DNA from: Annona cherimola | Lineage: Eukaryota; Streptophyta; Magnoliopsida; Magnoliales; Annonaceae | Assembly (NCBI GenBank): GCA_030490835.1 | Contig: CM059971.1 | Location: 43,572,012-43,636,011 of the forward strand | Reading direction: 5' to 3' | Length of the DNA: 64,000 bases | Part shown: positions 32,062-43,639 of the stretch, one piece after another | Position numbering within the stretch: position 1 is the first letter of the stretch | Layout: each line of letters starts with the position of its first letter | Translations under genes and position numbers: made by a program | Notes under the pieces: generated by a model | The model's input: only the letters and a program-made list of their open reading frames with translations | Told to the model about the DNA's origin: nothing | Database searches by the model: none

Positions 32062-32600
32062 GGAAAATTATACAAGAAAATCAAATCTGAAAAAGGTCAA
32101 GTCAATGAGTCAAGTCGACTCCGGGAAAGCCAAGTCGACTCCAGTGAAGTCGACTCCGCCTCTGAGGCGAAGTCGACTCCGAGGGGTCGAAGTCGACTTC
32201 GCCTAGGGCAAAGTCAACTCCGCGCGCGCGACCGTCCACCTTCTCCCCTTTTCTTCTTTTTCTTCTTTTTCTTCTTCTTTCCCTGTTTTTCCCGCGCCAT
32301 TTCCCCTTTTCTTCTTCTTCTTCCTCCCTATTTTTTCTCCGGTGCTCTGTTCCGGCAGCGTCTCCCTCACCGTTTCTCTCTCTACTTCAAATCTCTCTCA
32401 GTCTCTTCTCTCTTTTTCACTCCTCTGTCCTATCTTTTCTCTCTCAAACTTCTCTCTGCTTTCCTCTCCTCTCTTCCATCTCTGCTCCAAGCTCTCTCTC
32501 TCACTCTCCCTGTCTTCTCCTCTCTCTCTCTTCCCGTCTCTCTATTCCTCTCTCTCTCTGCTCTTTGTCTTTGTGCCACTCTAAATTTCAAAAATTTGCA
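32062..32600 (+). other. Copia-A pol-ORF3 spacer: GTCGAC repeats and long pyrimidine tract
   Basis: GTCGAC units from about 32112 to 32235, then about 350 bp of nearly pure C/T sequence (32240-32580) just before the ORF3 ATG. It is the counterpart of 24327-24772, about 90 bp longer. Confidence 0.7.
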
Positions 32601-34214
32601 ATGGCTCCAAAGTCCAAACCTCCCAAGTTAGCTGTCTCAAAACCCTCTCTCAAACCTGTTCCCTGACAGTCTACATCCCATACCGACGACGAAGTGCCTA
32701 GGAGAGAACGCACTTCCTCAAAGCGAGCCCGGGAAGAACCATCTACTTCCACTGGCCGCCGAGTGCGTTTTCAAACGGGAACCCTGTCAAACACAGCTGG
32801 TCGTGAGGAACAACCCCAAACCTCACAAAGCACTTAGTCTGGGGCAAGAAGAAGAGGCAATATTGCTGGGAAAGCTCAAGTACTGAAGATGCCGACTACG
32901 TATTTCAAAACCGAACTCCAGCACAGTCGGTTCTACAAACACTTCTATGAACGGAAGGTATTCATTCCTAAGATCATTGATTTCAAGTTTCTGAAAGATT
33001 ATGGGTCAGATATAGAAGATCTATTGAAATTTCAAGGTTGGACCAAGCTACTAAAGGAAGATGAAAGGGTCTATCCAGATCTAACCAGGATCTTCTATTA
33101 CTTATGGGATGAGGAATATTACAGCAGTTTTGTAAAAGGAGTTAGCATGTTCTTTGGAATTGGAGTAACTCCGAGTTTGGAAGGAGCAATGATCAACATC
33201 GGACAGATACTTGAGGTACCACATGTAGATGAGCCACTCCCTGCAGACCTTTCACTTGATTAGATATACAATCAGCTCGCTCAGAGCAATAAATATCATC
33301 CAGGGATCAAGTTTCTATACTACATGGATCTGTCCCCAAGGCTGCGGGTTCTACGCCTGCTAATAGCTCATTGTATCTATCCCAAAGGCGGAGGAAGAAA
33401 TCAGCTGAATCCTTAAGAAGCCGGGATTCTATGGAAGATCGTGAATGAGGTCAAAGTGAGTCTCCCTCGTTTGTTCATAGAAGCTCTCAGCTGCAGAAAG
33501 GATAATCCACGGGGAGTTCTACCCTACGGCACCTGGATCACGAAGATATTTGAGCATTTTGAAGTAGATATTGAAGGCGAGCCCTTCGAAGTATTGAAAT
33601 CCACCAATGCGATCAACAAGGCATTGATCCAGAGAATGAAGATCAATGTGCATGAACTTAGGGCCGAAGCAGAGGCTCCTGAAGAAGGACGAGCACATAC
33701 TGAGGGGGAGCAGCCTCCAGAAGCACCACCTGCTCCACCATAGGATATTCATGAGGAGCCCACCTCTCCTATGTCACATGGATCCTTCTCTCCACAGGGA
33801 TCAGCCATTCCAGATCCGGCACCTCAACCTTCATCCCAGGAGACAACTCTACAGACTATTCGAGATGAAATAGCTGCCCCACGAGAAGAAATGGGTCAAC
33901 AGGAAAACAGAATTACCAGTCTCGTCTCTGGGGTCCTCACAGCTATCATGGATAAGCATTCCTGACAAGATCGTATCGATCGGAAAATGTGTACCATCCG
34001 ATACCATCTAGCATCTGGGCGTCATCGTAATTAGCCTATACCTGAACTTGATCCGTTTGAATCCGGATCAGTTCATCGAGATCCAACCCCCGCACCTATT
34101 TCATCCTTCTATTCGTCTGCTCATGTTCGACCCGTCAAACCTACTCAATCTTCATATCCCATTTCCAAATTTCAATTCACCAAATCCTTGGTAATCGAAT
34201 CCCATTTTGAGTGA
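32601..34214 (+). pseudogene. Copia-A ORF3 (env-like), multiple stops
   Basis: One frame of 537 codons homologous to Copia-D ORF3, starting MAPKSKPPKLAVSKPS. Stops interrupt it at 32664-32666, about 32836, 33261-33263, about 33414, 33741-33743 and about 33963, among others. The core keeps TYFKTELQHSRFYKHFYERK and PRGVLPYGTWITKIFEHF, and the C-terminal coiled coil is recognisable. Frame length agrees with the intact copy (531 residues), so decay is by point mutation, not by indels. Confidence 0.85.
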
Positions 34215-34504
34215 TTGACAAAAAGGGGGAGATAGGATAGAGTTTGTTTTGAGTGAGTTTTTAGGACATGACATAGGTTTTAGAGTATTTTTTTGGTTGG
34301 GTAGCTTGTATATAGGTTTTCTTTTTGGTTTACATTGTGATCTATATGAATCATGATGATATGAAATATGTTTTATGCTCAAATGTTTGTTTCATGCTTT
34401 GTTTAAAAGATATTTGATGTTCTGTTTTCGGAATTATATGAATATGATTTTTTTGAAAGATACAAACTCAAATTAGTTTTGTCAATCATCGAAAAGGGAG
34501 AGAT
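34215..34504 (+). other. Copia-A 3' tail with two polypurine tracts
   Basis: GACAAAAAGGGGGAGA at 34217-34232 and a weakened LTR-adjacent AAAAGGGAGAGAT at 34492-34504. Confidence 0.8.
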
Positions 34505-36171
34505 TGTTGGAAACAATGTTTAAAACAAAACAAAATTGACCAAAGCATAAGTTTTGATGATTAACAAAGTCAAATTTGAGTATAAATGATTACTAATGAA
34601 TGTGTTGAATGTCTTAAGGAATGAAATTAGCCAAGTAGATTTCCAAGTTGACTCAGACTTCGACTTAGGGTGAAGTCGATCCCGAAGTCGACTCCACATT
34701 CGACTTCAAACGGAACCTGAAGGACAGATTTGAATTTGGAAGGTGAACAGCTGAAGTCGCAGGCCAAGTCGACTCCACTTGCGACTTGAAAGCCAAGTCG
34801 CAGACGAAGTCGACTTAGTATCGACTTGAAGATGCACAGTTCCTTCCAGCGTTGATTTTGGAACAGAACATACCGAAGTCGCAGTCGAAGTCGACTCCGG
34901 CTTGCGACTTGGGCGAAGTCCCAGACGAAGTCGACCCTAAGATCGACTTGAGGTTCTCAAAGTTCAAGACACAGGTTCAAGCTCATTTCAAGATGAAGAC
35001 AACTCAAGATATGAAGACTAATACAAAATTAAAGCAAGCAAGGTGCATGAATCAAAGACAAATTAACTATACAAGTTTTCAAGCTCTTCAAGATTCACAA
35101 GGTTTACAAAATGTGAAGCCAATCCAGAATGAAAATAATTGAAGGAAAGAAGCTAAGCAAACAAGAGGTGAATCAACAAGGATCAAACTGTTTTGCCACA
35201 AAAACTGGTCAAGTCGCATCCCAAGTCGACTCCAAGATCGACTTGAGGCCAAGTCTGAAACCAAGTCGACCCAGAACTCAGACTTGGAAATTGAAGAGAT
35301 GCCGAAGTCGCACATGAAGTCGACTCCAGCATGCGACTTGGGCGAAGTCGCAGACGAAGTCGACTCCACCTGCGACTTGGGAAAGTAACGTTCGAATTTT
35401 CGAACGTTGGAACATTTATTGCGCGCCAACCACTTGTATAACGTTCAAATTCTTCCCTCCTCTATAAATAGACACTCAAGCAAACGTGAATAGACACAAG
35501 ATAGAGTCTAAAGAGAGGAAAGAAGTGCAAGCAAGAGTTCTTATTCGCTTTTCTCTAAATTTGAGTGATCTATACACTTTCAAAGGAAGAACAAGCTTCA
35601 AAGTTGCGATTTGCTTCAACGAAACACAATCGGTTGCTCCTACAGATTCTTCCTCAAGCTGAAACTTGCTACACAAATCAGTAAAGTGTAGATCTTCCTT
35701 ATTTTCACATTATTGTTTGTTTTTGGTGCTTGGTTTGAGTTTGGTGTATCAAACCAAGACGTTGCAAGTAGAGTTGTGATTGGAGTGTAACCCATCATCT
35801 ACTTGTGTCAATTGTATATGCCCCCTAGAGCTAGAATCTAGAAGAGAGCATAGGCTCTGATTGTATATGCCCCCTAGAGCTAGAATCTAGAAGAGAGCGG
35901 AGACTCTCAGTGTATTCGCAGAATACATAGTGGAACCCAAGTCACAACGGTGTGTGAGCTTGGAAAAGTGGAGTAGGGAAAGATTGCTCGAACCACTATA
36001 AATCTTGTCTACTGCTTTTCTTTATTACTTTCATTATCTTATTGCTCTCCATTTGTTTCAATCAAGGGGATTAAACTTTCAAGGGGTTAAGTTTTTAATT
36101 TACCAAAGAATTTTATAAGAACCCAATTCACCCCTCCCCTCTTGGGTTTTGCCATTAACTCGGGACCAACA
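34505..36171 (+). mobile_element. Copia-A 3' LTR
   Basis: 1667 bp, TGTTGGAAACAATG to CCAACA, TATA TCTATAAATA at 35461-35470, two 49-bp repeats at 35821-35917. Followed by the duplicated AACTT and the Gypsy-1 integrase. Confidence 0.94.
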
Positions 36172-36700
36172 AACTTTTCCAAAATCGAGACGTAAAACTG
36201 GAATCTCGATCGGAAACTATTGACTTAGGTACTCCATGCAGTCTCACTATCTCCTTATAATAGATCTTAACTAGTCGCTCAGCAGTAAAATTTTTCTTGA
36301 TGGCCAGGAAATGAGCTACTTTTGTTAATCTATCAACTATTACCCATATAACATCATTTCCATTTTGGGTTCTTGGCAACCCTTCAATAAAATCCATAGT
36401 AATATCATCCCATTTCCATTCTGGAATTTCTAGCGACTGTAATTTTCCGGGGTCCTTTGATGATCAGCTTTAACCCTTTGACATGTTAGGCACTTAGCAA
36501 CATATTTAGCAATTTCTCTCTTCATATTATTCCACCAATACATTCTTTTGATGTCTTGATACATCTTAGTGCTACCTGGATGCATAAAAAATGAACAGAA
36601 ATGTGCTTCTTTCAATATTTGTTCCTTTATTTCCTCTTGATTGGGTATACACAAGCAACCCCTATATCTATACATCCCTTGTTCATCTTATATGTATTCA
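36172..36700 (-). pseudogene. pol: Gypsy-1 integrase, N-terminal zinc and catalytic core
   Basis: On the minus strand, 36675-36430 encodes the HHCC zinc domain (EAHFCSFFMHPGSTKMYQDIKRMYWW ... [12 protein letters not shown], in two pieces). 36397-36172 encodes the start of the catalytic core with [23 protein letters not shown] and [15 protein letters not shown], which supply the first two acidic residues. The gene stops where Copia-A is inserted and continues at 6069. Confidence 0.88.
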
Positions 36701-36849
36701 CTGAAATTTTTCTTGATCATTTTCTCCACATAATTCTTGAAATCCCCATTTTCTTGTTGAGCCTTCTTAATTTGCTCCACTAAATTCGACTGGATTTGTA
36801 ATTGAGACAATCTAACTTGTATCCCAGATGGGATTACAACTAATTCCAA

Positions 36850-37300
36850 TTATCTCAATTCTTGTAGTAGATTTTCTTCCTTTGTGATAAGATGTGCTAA
36901 GCTAACATTTCTACTTAGTGCATCGGCTACTATATTGGCTTTGCCTGGATGATATAAAATGTCGATGTCATAATCCTTGAGTAACTCGAGCCATCTTCTT
37001 TGCCTCATATTTAACTCCTTTTGAGTAAAGATGTACTTGAGGCTCTTATGATCAGTATAGACCTCACATTTAACTCCATATAAATAATGTCTCCAACTTT
37101 TCAAGGCAAAGACTACTGCTGTCAATTCTAAGTCATGGGTTGGATAGTTTATCTCATTTGGCTTGAGTTGTCTAGATGCGTATAATATAACTTTTTCATT
37201 TTGCATTCGTACACATCCTAATCCTTTCTTTAAGGCATCACTATAGATCACAAACCCTTCCTTCTCCGTAGGTAGTGTTAGAATTGGAGCTTTTACCAGT
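36850..37300 (-). pseudogene. pol: Gypsy-1 RNase H domain
   Basis: Minus-strand open stretch with [56 protein letters not shown] and [22 protein letters not shown]: the RT-adjacent RNase H of Ty3/Gypsy elements. It degrades the RNA strand of the hybrid. Frames upstream (to RT) are broken by several changes. Confidence 0.88.
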
Positions 37301-38418
37301 CTTTTCTTTAACTCTTAGAAGCTATTCTCACATTCCTGTGTCCATTCAAACCTAACTCCTTTCCTTGTCAGTTTTGTGAGTGGAGCTGACAATTGTGAGA
37401 ATCCTTCCACAAACCTTCTGTAGTAGCCAGCTAGCCCTAGAAAACTTCTTATTTCCGTGATATTTGTTGGCTGTGGCCACTTTGTTATTGCCTCAATCTT
37501 TTGAGGATCTACCTATACTCCTTTCTCAAATATAATGCGGCCGAGAAAGGCTACCTGTTTTAACCAAAATTCACGTTTCTTGAATTTAGCATATAATTTC
37601 TCCCTTCGAAGAATTTCCAATACTATCCTCAAATGTTTCTTATGCTCTTCTTCTGTCTTTGAATAAATCAGTATATCATCAATGAATACCACCACAAATT
37701 GATCCAAAAATTCTCAAAAAATTCTGTTCATCATATCCGTAAACACAGTTGGGGCATTCGTTAGTCCAAATGGCATGACTAAGAATTCATAATGCTCATA
37801 TCTTGTTCTGAATGCTGTTTTATGGATGTCCTTTGGACATATCTTCAACTGGTGGTATCCTGACTGTAAATTAATTTTTGAAAATGTAGAAGCTCCTTTT
37901 AACTGATTAAAGAGATCATCTATTTTTGGTAGTGGGTACTTATTTTTTACTGTTACTTTATTCAATTCTCTGTAATCAATATAGAGTCTTAAACTCCCAT
38001 CATTTTTCCTTACAAATAGTACTAGAGCTCCCCAAGGTGATGCACTGGGTCTAATAAACCCTTTATCTAGTAAATCTTGGATCTGTACTTTCAAATCAGC
38101 CAATTCGGCTGGTGTCATCCTATATGGGGCCTTAGATATTAGGGCTGTTCCTGGAATAATTTCTATTTCCATATCCATCTCCCTTTCCGGTGGTAAGCTA
38201 CATAGCTCTTTTGAAAAAATATCTGGAAAATCGTTTACCACTAGAATTTGATCCATAGGTACCCCATCTCCTTTTATTATGTTTATAGAGACTAGATAAG
38301 ATGTACATTGTTGGCATATCAGCTTAACTGCTTTCATAGCTGATACTATCCTTATTATATTTTTTGGCTGTCTTATTTTACTAATCTCTATTTCATCTCT
38401 TGGTGTTTCAAATTGCAC
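37301..38418 (-). pseudogene. pol: Gypsy-1 reverse transcriptase
   Basis: Minus-strand RT with [60 protein letters not shown] and [20 protein letters not shown]. After a frame break it continues with [18 protein letters not shown], the FIDD catalytic motif. The usual DYRELN-to-FIDD spacing is kept. Stops and a frameshift near 37710 disable it. Confidence 0.9.
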
Positions 38419-38460
38419 CTTTTTATTTCTGCAATCAATTATCGCACCCCATTGACTTAG

Positions 38461-38860
38461 TCAATCCATTCCTAGTATGACATCAAATTCTGTCATTGGT
38501 AATAGGATGAGATCAGCTTCTGATATCTTTGTTCCTATCCTGATAGGACATGTCTTGCAGATTTGATTTATACTTGCCAATCTATATATTGGAGATTCTA
38601 CATGTATAGTACTACTGGTTTCTTCTACCCGAAGTGTGTGTGTGATTACGAATTGGTATGATATAAATGAATGCGTAGCTCCAGAATCAAATAAAGCTAG
38701 TGTAGAATTTCTTAAAATGTAAATCATACCTGTAATCACTTTTTCCTCCATCTCTTGTGACTCCGTTCGGGTGAGGGCTTGGACACGCACTGGGTTGGCA
38801 GCAGTACCGGTTTGATTGGTGATGGCGGGGACTTTTTGCTCGGCCGGCCTCCCTCGAGAT
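38461..38860 (-). pseudogene. pol: Gypsy-1 aspartic protease
   Basis: The minus-strand frame contains ALFDSGATHSFISYQFV with the catalytic DSG at 38688-38680 intact, followed by DLILLPMTEFDVILGMD, the typical end of a Gypsy protease. It is continuous with the gag zinc-knuckle region upstream and ends in a stop at 38461. Confidence 0.9.
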
Positions 38861-40001
38861 GGTGCGCCTTGTGGCTTATTCGGACAGTTAGGCGAAATGT
38901 GTCCAACTTGACCATAGTTGAAACACTTTATTATTTTGGCTTTGTCGGTCCCGCAGTCCCGGGCCACATGACCAACTTGGCCACACTTGTAAAATTTCCC
39001 TGATTCTTGTAAACATTCGCCTAAATGGCATTTATGGCAAGTTTTGCAAGTCGAGGTGCTCTTTGTCTTGTCGCCGATTCTGGCGATTCCCCTTTTTCCT
39101 TTACTAGCCTCACCTTCCTTGGAAGCTTAAAAGAATTATTTTTGAGCTTGCCTAAGCTCTTGAGTCCTCATTGACTCCATCTCTAATGCCCTAGCCCTCT
39201 CAATGCTAGAGACAAAGTCTTTTATTAATAATGCGGTTAACCCCTCTCTCAGCTGGGGCCTTAGTCCCCTTTGGAACCTTTATGCCTTATTTTCTGGCAC
39301 ATTGGCAATCCACGGTACATATCTTACCAAGGCATTGAATTTTGTAGCGTATTCTGTAACTGTCATCCTGCCTTGGTAGAGTTTTTCAAACTCTATCACC
39401 CTCTAGCTTTGTAGCCCTACAGGGAGATATTCTTTATTGAATTCTTCCAAAAATTCATGCCACGTAACTTGCTTCGGATGTGGCATGGTGACCATCAGTG
39501 TTTTCCACCATTCATAAGCATCCTATATCAGTAGGTGGGTAGCGCACAGTACTTTCTGCTGATCATTGCAGGGGGATATCCTGAATAATTTCTTAATTTC
39601 CGTGATCCACTGTTCTGCAATGAGGGGATCTGGTTCCCCCGCAAACTTGGGCGGTCTCTGGGCAAGAAAGGCATTGATAGCCTTTCTGTCGGCTTCAAGG
39701 AGACTATCCTCTACTCCCCTTGACGTGCCGGGATTGGCCGAGGGCCCGGTCTTTCCCCGTCTCCTCTTGATGGCGGAGCCTGCTGGTTCCTCATTTCTTG
39801 CAATAATCCAACAGTCTGGGCTGTCCATTGCTGCATAGCTTTTTTGATTACTGCAGCTATTCTTTCTTCTATATTGACCTTTGCTTGAGGTCTAGGGCTT
39901 TCCTCTCACCATGGGCGGGTCCTAGAGGATTGCTCCTCAGATTCAGCCCTATAAGTTCTTTTACTAGCTTCGCCGCTTGTTTGATCTATCAATTCTTCCA
40001 T
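38861..40001 (-). pseudogene. gag: Gypsy-1 gag
   Basis: Minus-strand start MEELIDQTSGEASKRTYRAE at 40001. An early TGA (CCATGGTGA context) follows, then a frame change near 39800. 39780-39523 encodes AFLAQRPPKFAGEPDPLIAEQW, the conserved chromovirus gag segment. Zinc knuckles near 39000-38885 read FYKCGQVGHVARDC and CFNYGQVGHISPNC: each lacks one of its cysteines. Gag is non-functional. Confidence 0.82.
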
Positions 40002-40360
40002 TGGGCCTTTCCTTTGTTAGCTCTTGCTTTAGCTCTGGTAAGCAGCATTTTCAACTTCATAAAACATTCATTAGCATAACATATTTATCACGATATACTT
40101 AGTCAGATAAAAACACATAGTCATAGGATCATATGATTCACATAAATTATCATAAGTCATCAGCAAACCATTTATATGTCAAACTTTTTGCACATAGGCT
40201 GACTTAGCCTTATGTACCAGTTCCATTGCACTTAGTGGAGTCTTTTCTTTATCTGTCATCTACATATAAATCATCAATGATAAATAAATCAATTATAATC
40301 ATGATTTCATGTATTCTAGCTTGATCATTTCTTTCCTTTTCTGCCTATTTACCAATCCAT

Positions 40361-40372
40361 GCTCTGATACCA
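40361..40372 (-). promoter_or_regulatory. Gypsy-1 primer binding site
   Basis: TGGTATCAGAGC on the minus strand, 7 bases downstream of the 5' LTR end: initiator Met tRNA, the same primer as the Copia elements. Confidence 0.85.
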
Positions 40373-40379
40373 ACTTCTA

Positions 40380-42825
40380 TGACGCCCCAAACCGAGGAGC
40401 CTAGAAGCCTTACTCCGGGATCATTTTGATCGGTAAACGTGACTCAGGATTGTTGCCTTGATCACACGGCAGGATTCTTTTATATATATATACAACATCA
40501 GTACATGGAAAATATCCATCATTCATCCAACATGAAATATATTTCATATATCACAGTTATGATAAAAAAACTATTCCATAAACATTTTCATTGAAATAAA
40601 AATAATCATATCCATCTCCAAATTAACATCATTGTCTTTACATAAATATTCACATATACAACATTTATATCAAAACTACATAACACTTGACATGTTGCCT
40701 TCATCATCATTTCTTGTCTGTTGTTGAAAAAGCATGGGTGAGTAATAATACTCAGTAAGCAAGCCATACATAATTTTTCAATCATTTTATGCATTTCATA
40801 AAATGCAAATGCAATGCATACATAGCATTCATGACATTCCTTTGGATGCGAGCTAGCTAGGCGCCCATCCCATACATGCTCCAATTTCAGGGAGGTCGCC
40901 GCCGACCTGAGCCTATTAAGTGACTTGGCAATAGCGAGGGGGACATCCGATCCGCTTACTACCTCGACTAAGGCCTATTCCTCGTGCACATGCTCATTTT
41001 CATACACATGCCAACATGATATTTGCAAATCATAAATAATTTCATAAAAAGTATTTAATAAATAATTTAACAAAACAAACTTCAGTTCATGTAAAGCAGT
41101 TATAGGTATGGCAACTTTAAATAAATTTCATAAAGCAATTTACAAACAATTTCAAGCTTTTTAGAAATAATTTGCAAAAGATATAACTTGCTTACCTTCT
41201 TAGTGGGTGTCTTTGACCTTCTCTTTTCCTTTTCCTATTCAAGAAGAAAGGATATTTTCATTTCTTCTATTCAAGCTACTTCTCATGCATGCTCTATAAT
41301 ATTTGGGAATTATTTCTTTATATGGATATTTTTATCCATAGGTTCCTCAAAAATTTAATCCTTATATTTAAATATTAATCACAAATTTTCTCCAAAATCA
41401 CGTTGTTTACTGTAGCAAATTACTGTAGTAGTTACTGTTCATCCGAGGTTACTGTTCATAGAGACATGGTTACTATTCATGGGTTTCAAAAATAAAAAAT
41501 ACCATGACATAGCTTATGCCTAGTATATCATAGGACATTTCATACATTTTGAATTTATCATCATTTACTTGCCGAAAAAAATTATTTTCTCCATATACTA
41601 AAACCAATATAAATTCACTTAAGCATAATCCTTAATTCCAAAAATTATGAAATTAATATATCATCATTCCAACATCATATTTATTTATCCTAAATCATCA
41701 TTTATCAATTTTGGAGCATTATTTTCACATATCATATGTTATCTTCCCGAATGCTCTATTTTCGCTCCAAATCTTTGATGTTTCGACATGATTTCAATTA
41801 AGCATTATATCTATACTTATTTTCTCATTCTTAGGCATTATCTAAGTGGAGGTATGCCACTTTTTCTCACTCTTTTTCTCTCTAACTTTCTCCTTTTCTT
41901 ACTCGGACGTGTGGAAAAGTTTGGGAACTGAAAATTTTCAAATGGAATTGGGTTTTGGATGCCCTATTTATAGGGTTTAATTTTTCAAGAATTTAGAATT
42001 TACCCTCTAGCTTTGAGGTATTTAATTATAAATTAGTATTTCTTTTTAATTTTTTAAAAATGCTTTGAGCCAAGAGCTACTCACCCTAGGCCTGCTCCAG
42101 CCACCCTATTCAGCCCTATTTTTCTTAATTTTTTTAATTTTTAAAATTAATTAAATTAGGCTAAACCAATCTTAACCATTGGTTTATGATTATGAGATTT
42201 TAAGCCTTTGATTTTTGGTCAGACTCTCCCACCATAGCTTGCACGTCCCTGCCATTACAGCTGCTTTTCATTTAATATTTTTATTTTTTATTATTTATTT
42301 GAATAAAAGTCAAATGCATAATTAATGAAAAGTTGGATTACTTTTTTAATCTCCATTTGACGCTCCATCTTGACCTTGAATTTGTGATTTTCATCACATC
42401 TTAAACCATTCATCATGTTCATCATGAATTTATAACCATCCATAAAAAATTTCATCAAATTTTGATGCCCGGATTGCAACTTATGAATTTTTCTTTATTT
42501 TTCCACTAAAATCCAAAATTTGATTAAAATATAAAAAAGAATTGCTATTTCGTCCTGTAGTGATTAAATCTCTATTTTGTCTTTTTGTGATTAAGTTAAT
42601 CCAAGTGATTAACTCTTAATCACGTGTCTTAATCCCCAGTTACTATTCATGTTTACTATTCAGGTGCACTATTCACGAGGTTAAATTCCTAACTGCATTA
42701 TTTCAATCTCCAATACACATATCCATCAATATAATTCATGAATTTTCATTTATCATAAAAAATAATTACAAAAGAATCTAAGGTTATATTTATCGAAATG
42801 ATGTGTATATTGTTGGGGTTTCACA
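40380..42825 (-). mobile_element. Gypsy-1 5' LTR
   Basis: 2446 bp, minus-sense TGTGAAACCCCAAC to GGGGCGTCA. TATA CTATAAATAG (plus 41964-41973). It is about 80 bp shorter than the 3' LTR, with several indels including loss of a segment after plus 41484 and near 41950. The flank CAAGT at 42826-42830 is the target duplication. Confidence 0.92.
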
Positions 42826-43639
42826 CAAGTCCAGGGCCAAGTCGACCTAGAATGGAACTTAAAGTATTTGCAGAAAGCCGAAGTCGCACCCGAAGTCAAC
42901 TCACCTGCGACTTGGGTCGCAACGGTCGGAAATTTTTCGAACATTAGCGCATTAAATGCGTGCCACCTACTTCCAAACATTTGAATTCCCCCGCCATTTA
43001 TATAAGGCATTCAAGATGGACGTGGAAGGTAGTTGAAATTTCATTGATTGAGCACAACTTCTATTCCTAAGAGCATTAAGTGATCAAGCCAACATCTAGA
43101 AGAAGAACTTTGCATTCAAACTGTCAAGAGTTGTTCGCTAAATCATTTAGACTGCTTCACAAGTTCTTCTCCGCGCTAAATCTGCCTCTACACAACAATA
43201 ACGTGTAGAAAATTTCTTTAGTATTTTTCTTATTGTATTGAACTTGATTTAGTGTTGGTGACTAAGATCAAGTGTAAGCAAAGTAGTGTGTGACTGGAGT
43301 GGAACTCATCACCTACTTGTACTGTGTGTTGTTTATGCCCCCTAGAGCTGGAATCTAGAAGAGAGCGGAGGCTTTAGTTGTATTTGTGAAATACATAGTG
43401 GAACCGAAGTCATAAGAGGTGTGAGCTTGGAAGAGTGGAGTAGGGAAGGTTGCTAAAACCACTATAAATCTTGTCCATTGATTTTTATTTCCGCTTTCAT
43501 TATCTTATTGCTCTCTATTTGTTTCATTAAAGTGGACTGAATTAATCCGGGGTAAAGTTTTTTTTTAAAATGAAAGATTTTTTAATTACCCAATTCACCC
43601 CTCCCCTCTTGTGTAATTGTCATTAACTCGGGATCAACA
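42826..43639 (+). mobile_element. Copia-E solo LTR, right half
   Basis: Continues from 2682 after the duplicated CAAGT. It holds the rest of the palindrome array, the GCGCATTAAATGCGTGCC module, TTTATATAAG at 42997-43006, a single CCCCCTAGAGCT repeat (about 43337) and the CACCCCTCCCCTCTTG end. It ends at ATCAACA before ACAAC. Confidence 0.88.

Larger units (their letters stand above)
6070..36171 (+). mobile_element. Copia-A: Sirevirus-type element with ORF3, split by Copia-C
   Basis: Ty1/Copia element inserted in the Gypsy-1 integrase with duplication AACTT (6065-6069 and 36172-36176). Order: LTR, primer site, gag, pol, ORF3, polypurine tract, LTR. Copia-C interrupts pol at 11330-30644. My by-eye count gives about 29 substitutions between its LTRs plus one 49-bp repeat-unit difference. 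All three genes have stop codons, so it is no longer autonomous. Confidence 0.93.
2683..42825 (-). mobile_element. Gypsy-1: Tekay-like chromovirus, full span with nested inserts
   Basis: Ty3/Gypsy element on the minus strand. Both LTRs, primer site, polypurine tract and gag-PR-RT-RNaseH-INT-chromodomain order are recognisable. The target-site duplication CAAGT at 2678-2682 and 42826-42830 proves a single insertion into the Copia-E LTR. About 30 kb of the span (6070-36171) is the nested Copia-A complex. All reading frames are broken by stops and frameshifts, and the LTRs differ in length and by many substitutions, so it is an old copy. Confidence 0.92.

Noticed and set aside
32342..32584. Ser/Leu-rich open frame before Copia-A ORF3
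   Set aside because: Produced by the long pyrimidine tract (TCT/CTC codons); no counterpart with the same frame in Copia-D.
40361..40372. Possible tRNA gene at TGGTATCAGAGC sites
   Set aside because: Only the 12-base complement of a tRNA 3' end is present; no cloverleaf. These are primer binding sites.
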